A stretch of DNA of 64,000 bases from Marchantia polymorpha subsp. ruderalis (taxonomy: Eukaryota > Streptophyta > Marchantiopsida > Marchantiales > Marchantiaceae), in NCBI GenBank assembly GCA_037833965.1, contig AP031356.1, positions 26,310,501-26,374,500 of the forward strand. Direction: 5' to 3'. A program made the translations under genes and the position numbers. The notes beneath the pieces are model-generated. The model did no database searches, was not told the DNA's origin, and saw nothing but the letters and a program-made list of their open reading frames with translations. This document shows, piece by piece, positions 60,201 to 64,000 of the stretch; position 1 is the stretch's first letter; each line of letters begins with the position of its first letter.

Positions 60201-62659
60201 TGAAAGTTTTTATTGAAGAATTTATTTTTTTCAGTTAAACACAAGAAAATTTTCATAACCTAACAAGAAAATTTATCACAACCTCCAATGTTCTGATAAG
60301 ATTCTTATATTTTTATTGATTTATTTTTATTATTTTTATTCAAGATTTAATTATTTATATGAAATAAAAGAAATTTTTTTCCTCAAATTTTTTTACATCA
60401 GATTTTTTTAAAATACATGCATATGACTAAGTTATGCAATATGCATCCATTGCTATAATTTGAATTTTACTCTTGTTATAATATAGATCAAAAATTATAT
60501 TTTTTATTAAGAATTTCAGATTTCAGATGAATTAAAATCTGAATTTTTCAATTAAAAATATTTAATAAAATAAATATTTCATTCAGTTTATTTTTATTTG
60601 TTTGAAATAAAAGGATAAAAAAAATAAAACAAGAAAATTATTTAAACAAAATCAAATTTTACGATTATATTTATAAATATTTCTATATTTATTATAATTA
60701 TAAAATAAAAATTAAAAAATATGATAACTCATTTTATTTAATATGATTTTAATTTTTTTAAGAATTATTTGTAATGTTTTGAGATAAATATAAATTTTTG
60801 TATGTGTTCGATATTTAAAAATGATTATTTAAATGAAATGATTTATTTCAATTTTATATCTATACGATCAATATTTACAAACTAATAGTAGTCTTATGAA
60901 TACAATAAACACAATTTTTTCAAAAAGTTAATCCAAAATTGTAAAAATTTTATTTAAAAAATAATTAGTTGTACTTATAATGATTAGCAGCTTAAAAAAA
61001 TATTATTTTGTATCGCAAAGAACAAGACTTAAGTCATTATTATTTTAAAAATAATTTGTATGTTGAGATTCAGATCTATCCATCTTCAAAGTATGTTTTA
61101 GTATTTTGATACATTATTTTGTATACAAAGATCATGAAAGTTCATAGTTGAATTATCTTCTAACTACAAATGTATGAGAATAATTCAATTATCAAAGCAT
61201 ACAAGATCTCGTTTTGCTCAATACCTTATCAATCTTTTGCAGCATGAGATTTTTTTTAATAAATAAATTTGTAAAATCTTTAACATCATTTATTGCAATC
61301 ATTTTGTTAAATCCATTACATCATATATTGCAATAATTTTCATCTTTTGCAAAAATATTTAACAAATAAAATTTTTTGTATTTTTATTTCATAAAAATAT
61401 AGTATTTAAAATATATAAATGTATGTAATCCTGATTGGATATTTTTAAAAATAATTTCACTATCAATTATTGGTGTTAATATTGCATAAACATTTTTTTG
61501 TTCAAAAGTTCAGAACATAGAAATATTTTTTTTTGTTTAAAAATCTATAGAACTTTTGATATAATTTTTTGAAGAAAAGTTCCAACATACTCTTTGTTGA
61601 TGTTTCATATTGCTGAAACTTCATCATGCAAAGTTTTTGATGATTTACAATTAACTTGACTATTGTTGCTAAAATTTCATAGATTAACACTTGATGTTTA
61701 TATATTTTTTTCACAAAGTTTTTTTCTTCTTCAAGAAAATTTAAATGATCCACTCTATCAGATATCATGTTCAAATTACATATATAAATTTTTCCACATA
61801 TTTTTTTATCATAATTTAAATCAATTTCAGAAAAAATCTTATTTATATATTTTTTTGAAATTTAAAGTGAGAGAAATTTATTTAAATTATATTTTTGAAA
61901 AAAAATCTTGTTTTAAAAATGTACATCTCACTCCTATACCTCATGAATTGAGAATTTTTAATCGGCCAAGGTTGACCGCTTTCAATACACTCACAACAAA
62001 GATGAACATACACTTTGAAAATGTACCAACTGCAATAAGTATCTAGTTTTGGTTACATTTATGTTCGTAATTTACTTTAAATTCTAGACTTTTACCTCTC
62101 CGTCCAGTTTTTCTAGTGATAGGTTAATTACATAAAATTTAATATGCGTAACATTTCTATTTTTCATGTTAACAAACGAAAGGTAATTATAAGTAATAAT
62201 GTAACAAGATATTGAAATCTATGCAACTTATCCGTCAGATTTTATTAAGGATTTCTTAGAGTAATTCAACCATTTTGTGCTTCTAAATCTTATACATTTT
62301 TACCTTGTTTAGGATCGCTAATAATGTAAGCAACAGGTGAGAAGACGATTACGTTAATATATGTATTTTTATTGAATCCTAAGTACTTCACCAGTAGTTG
62401 AATTTGATCCAAGCTTGATTTGCAAAATTTCAACAATTTCGTAGTCTCGTTAACCAGCATAAATGTGACATTTATGGTAAATATTGGTAACCAAACCAAA
62501 TATTTACCGTCTGCGGAAAACATTGGAAAGGAATCTTAATTAGTGTAATTAACCCATCATGCGCTTCGAATTGAAACCAATTAGGGGAATTATTTGATTT
62601 GAATCTTGATCAGAGTGTACATTATAAGTTTCTTCCTTAAACACAGTAAGATAATTATT

Positions 62660-62900
62660 TGAAGTGAAAGTTACTTCGCGTACCTCCAGCATCTACTGCC
62701 AATGCGAAGTGAAGATTTAGAAATATATCTCTCAATCATAGTAACTTCACCATTATGTGAGTCTAACTGAAGCCTTATGAGATAGCAAATTGAAGCGGAA
62801 ATTACTTCGAATACTTTACCATGTACGGACATGCAGAATTTAACAGGAGCCCTCCGAGATAAAGATTTGAAGTGAAGATTACATCGACTACTTCGACAAA
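62660..62900. repeat. degenerate repeated motif (three visible copies)
   Basis: Variants of TTGAAGTGAAAGTTACTTCG occur near 62660, 62792 and 62868, each followed by a TACTTC- or TACCTCC-like word. Spacing is uneven (about 130 and 75 bases), so this is a decayed or irregular array and not a clean tandem repeat. Confidence 0.45.
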
Positions 62901-63052
62901 GCCCTGGAAATGCAAAATCTCATTTCGCTTCCTCAATTCGCGAGCACGAGGAACTCAGTCACATGAGTCGAATCCGGCTCGGGCTCGGGCCGCAGTAGTA
63001 GCCCGACGCGTCGTGTTTGCATCCCAGTCTAAAATATAGCCCACAGATCTAA

Positions 63053-63138
63053 TCAGCTGAGCGGGTCCTGAGTCAGGACCCGGTCAGCTGACAGGTGCGG
63101 GTGCGGGTCAGGGCTCCTGACCCGCGACTGCACCTGTC
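63053..63138. repeat. two adjoining GC-rich hairpins
   Basis: Hairpin 1: TCAGCTGA (63053-63060) and GGGTCCTGA (63063-63071) pair with TCAGGACCC (63073-63081) and TCAGCTGA (63084-63091) around one base. Hairpin 2: GACAGGTGC (63090-63098) and GCGGGTCAGG (63103-63112) pair with CCTGACCCGC (63116-63125) and GCACCTGTC (63130-63138). The stems are perfect apart from short symmetrical internal loops. They lie about 180 bases beyond the 3' end of the tRNA-Asn gene, which runs leftward. Confidence 0.85.
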
Positions 63139-63319
63139 GCGACTTCGACTTGACGGTGGGTCAACAAACGAGGGCCGTCTGAAATGCAATTTCGAAGTTG
63201 AGGTCACTTCCAGTACTGCGACCATGAGCTGGCCGTGCCGAAACTAAGTTGGTGCTGCAACTGCGTTACAGGAACTAACTGCGTCGGACTAGGCAATTTT
63301 TGAAATCAAAAAAGAGTTT

Positions 63320-63343
63320 CGCTAGCAGGAGGGCTCGAACCTC

Positions 63344-63376
<33 letters not shown>

Positions 63377-63393
63377 AACTGAGCTATGCCAGC
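63320..63393 (-). tRNA. trnN-GUU: tRNA-Asn (anticodon GUU)
   Basis: Read on the minus strand, the 74-nt sequence folds into a standard cloverleaf. Acceptor GCTGGCA pairs with TGCTAGC (one G-U pair), with discriminator G. The D arm is AGCTC-AGTTGGTTA-GAGC. The anticodon stem TGTGG/CCACA encloses CTGTTAA, giving anticodon GTT. The T arm is GGAGG-TTCGAGC-CCTCC. This is the familiar plant cytosolic tRNA-Asn, without intron or encoded CCA. The internal RNA polymerase III boxes are intact. Confidence 0.97.
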
Positions 63394-64000
63394 TCATGTC
63401 CGAAGACGTAATAGTATAATTATATTATAAGAAATTTCTGAAATTAACTTTGAAAGAATCGTATGGCTTAGATGTACTTTCTGCTGGAACTCAATCGGAG
63501 CTCTAAAATCGTACGGCGGCAAATCCCCTAATCTACTACAATTTCGCCCGAAATTCTCAAAATGCCCGAAAGGAGACGCGGCAGTACGAGCGAGCGTGGC
63601 GAGCTCATGTGCGGGCACTGTGGGGTCACAGGCGTCAGACAGTACGGGATAGGGCGCACTTTCGCACGACGTACAGATCGTGTCTTCAGACACCTCCGCG
63701 CGAAATCTAATAAACAAGTCCACTGATTGCCGCGGTGGATGAGAATTGCGTGCACCTTTTGCTTCCTCTGGATCATCACTTCGTGTGTCTCGACCTCCAC
63801 AGTCCTGGAGCATCAGTGCTGCGTCTGACACCTTCAGAATAGTTTTTCATAGAGGCCAATTATTCGTTACTCTTATGTTGCGATGTTCCCACATATCTTT
63901 CGGCGGTGGCCGCTTGAGGGCGTCGTGTGAGAAAGGAGTCGTCACCTTCCTTTCCAGTCGAAAGATGTAACAGAGACATAATTTCGTGACACAAAGCTTG
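63394..64000. other. right-edge interval, no confident gene
   Basis: Composition is GC-richer than the desert to the left. A 145-codon minus-strand frame (63831-63394, beginning MSDAALMLQDCGG) runs up to the base before the tRNA-Asn gene. It has no motif and overlaps a second minus frame, so it is more likely chance, or part of a leader of a gene beyond the window. Confidence 0.35.

Larger units (their letters stand above)
57221..63319. other. AT-rich desert, no gene
   Basis: No exon could be supported. A minus-strand frame at 57781-58152 (123 codons) is unrecognised. A TA/CATA microsatellite lies at about 59080-59116. From about 59.6 to 61.9 kb composition is extreme, with long A and T runs and almost no CG dinucleotides. 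Frames such as 61502-61774 (minus) and 61663-62046 (plus) overlap and lack motifs. At 62.65-62.9 kb a degenerate motif (TTGAAGTGAAGATTACTTCG-like) recurs about three times. Two GC-rich hairpins at 63053-63138 are listed separately. Confidence 0.5.

Noticed and set aside
61502-62046. Overlapping 90- and 127-codon frames on opposite strands in the AT-rich desert
   Set aside because: Phe/Lys/Ile-rich translations expected from AT-rich DNA; no domain; the frames overlap.
63394-63831. 145-codon minus-strand frame beginning MSDAALMLQDCGG
   Set aside because: Ends at the tRNA-Asn gene, overlaps another minus frame and has no motif.
1-64000. CRISPR arrays, bacterial operons or phage genes
   Set aside because: Intron-rich plant genes throughout; no regularly spaced repeats with unique spacers and no prokaryotic gene order.

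Overview
This is nuclear DNA from a land plant. Coding sequence is split into many short exons by spliceosomal introns of about 70 to 900 bases with GT...AG ends. The genes are typical plant genes: chlorophyll synthase, a plastid PP2C phosphatase, a plastid S1-domain protein and a dirigent protein. Spacing, codon use and a single-exon dirigent gene would suit a bryophyte (moss or liverwort), but that placement is an inference and the sequence does not prove it. All gene models were built by hand from splice signals, reading-frame continuity and remembered family sequences; no search was run.

Layout, left to right. 0.5-2.3 kb: a possible 5' exon of an unidentified minus-strand gene, then a two-exon cytosolic class II small heat-shock protein (+). 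2.3-5.7 kb: no gene, but one copy of a dispersed repeat whose inverted partner lies near 52.5 kb. 5.7 kb: tRNA-Leu(UAA) (+), flanked by two short coding-like islands. 6.4-10.1 kb: TAP38/PPH1-like plastid phosphatase (-). 11.2-15.5 kb: SRRP1-like S1-domain protein (+), divergent from the phosphatase across about 1.1 kb. 15.5-18.9 kb: no confident gene. 18.9-23.6 kb: chlorophyll synthase CHLG (+), 15 exons. 23.6-27.1 kb: AT-rich and gene-poor. 27.1-31.1 kb: TRMO-like tRNA methyltransferase (+). 31.1-34.5 kb: no gene, with two small perfect hairpins. 34.6-35.2 kb: dirigent protein (-), followed by a long, nearly perfect inverted repeat and an organelle-type tRNA-Ser fragment. 37.6-43.7 kb: RSY3/TilS-type tRNA(Ile)-lysidine synthase (-). 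45.9-50.3 kb: a large disordered nuclear-looking protein of unknown function (-). 54.4-57.2 kb: a SKA3-like kinetochore protein with an SKA1-like C-terminal domain (+). 57.2-63.3 kb: a very AT-rich desert. 63.3 kb: tRNA-Asn(GUU) (-).

Three of the genes act in the chloroplast: CHLG makes chlorophyll, TAP38/PPH1 dephosphorylates LHCII, and SRRP1 binds plastid RNA. Two are predicted tRNA-modifying enzymes, and there are two intact tRNA genes. I see no gene cluster or operon-like system; these look like independent housekeeping genes. The most novel-looking items are the roughly 1,119-residue disordered protein with an internal 50-residue tandem duplication and repeated Lys-x-Glu-Pro motifs, the SKA3/SKA1 domain combination, and several strong hairpins and inverted repeats in the intergenic DNA.
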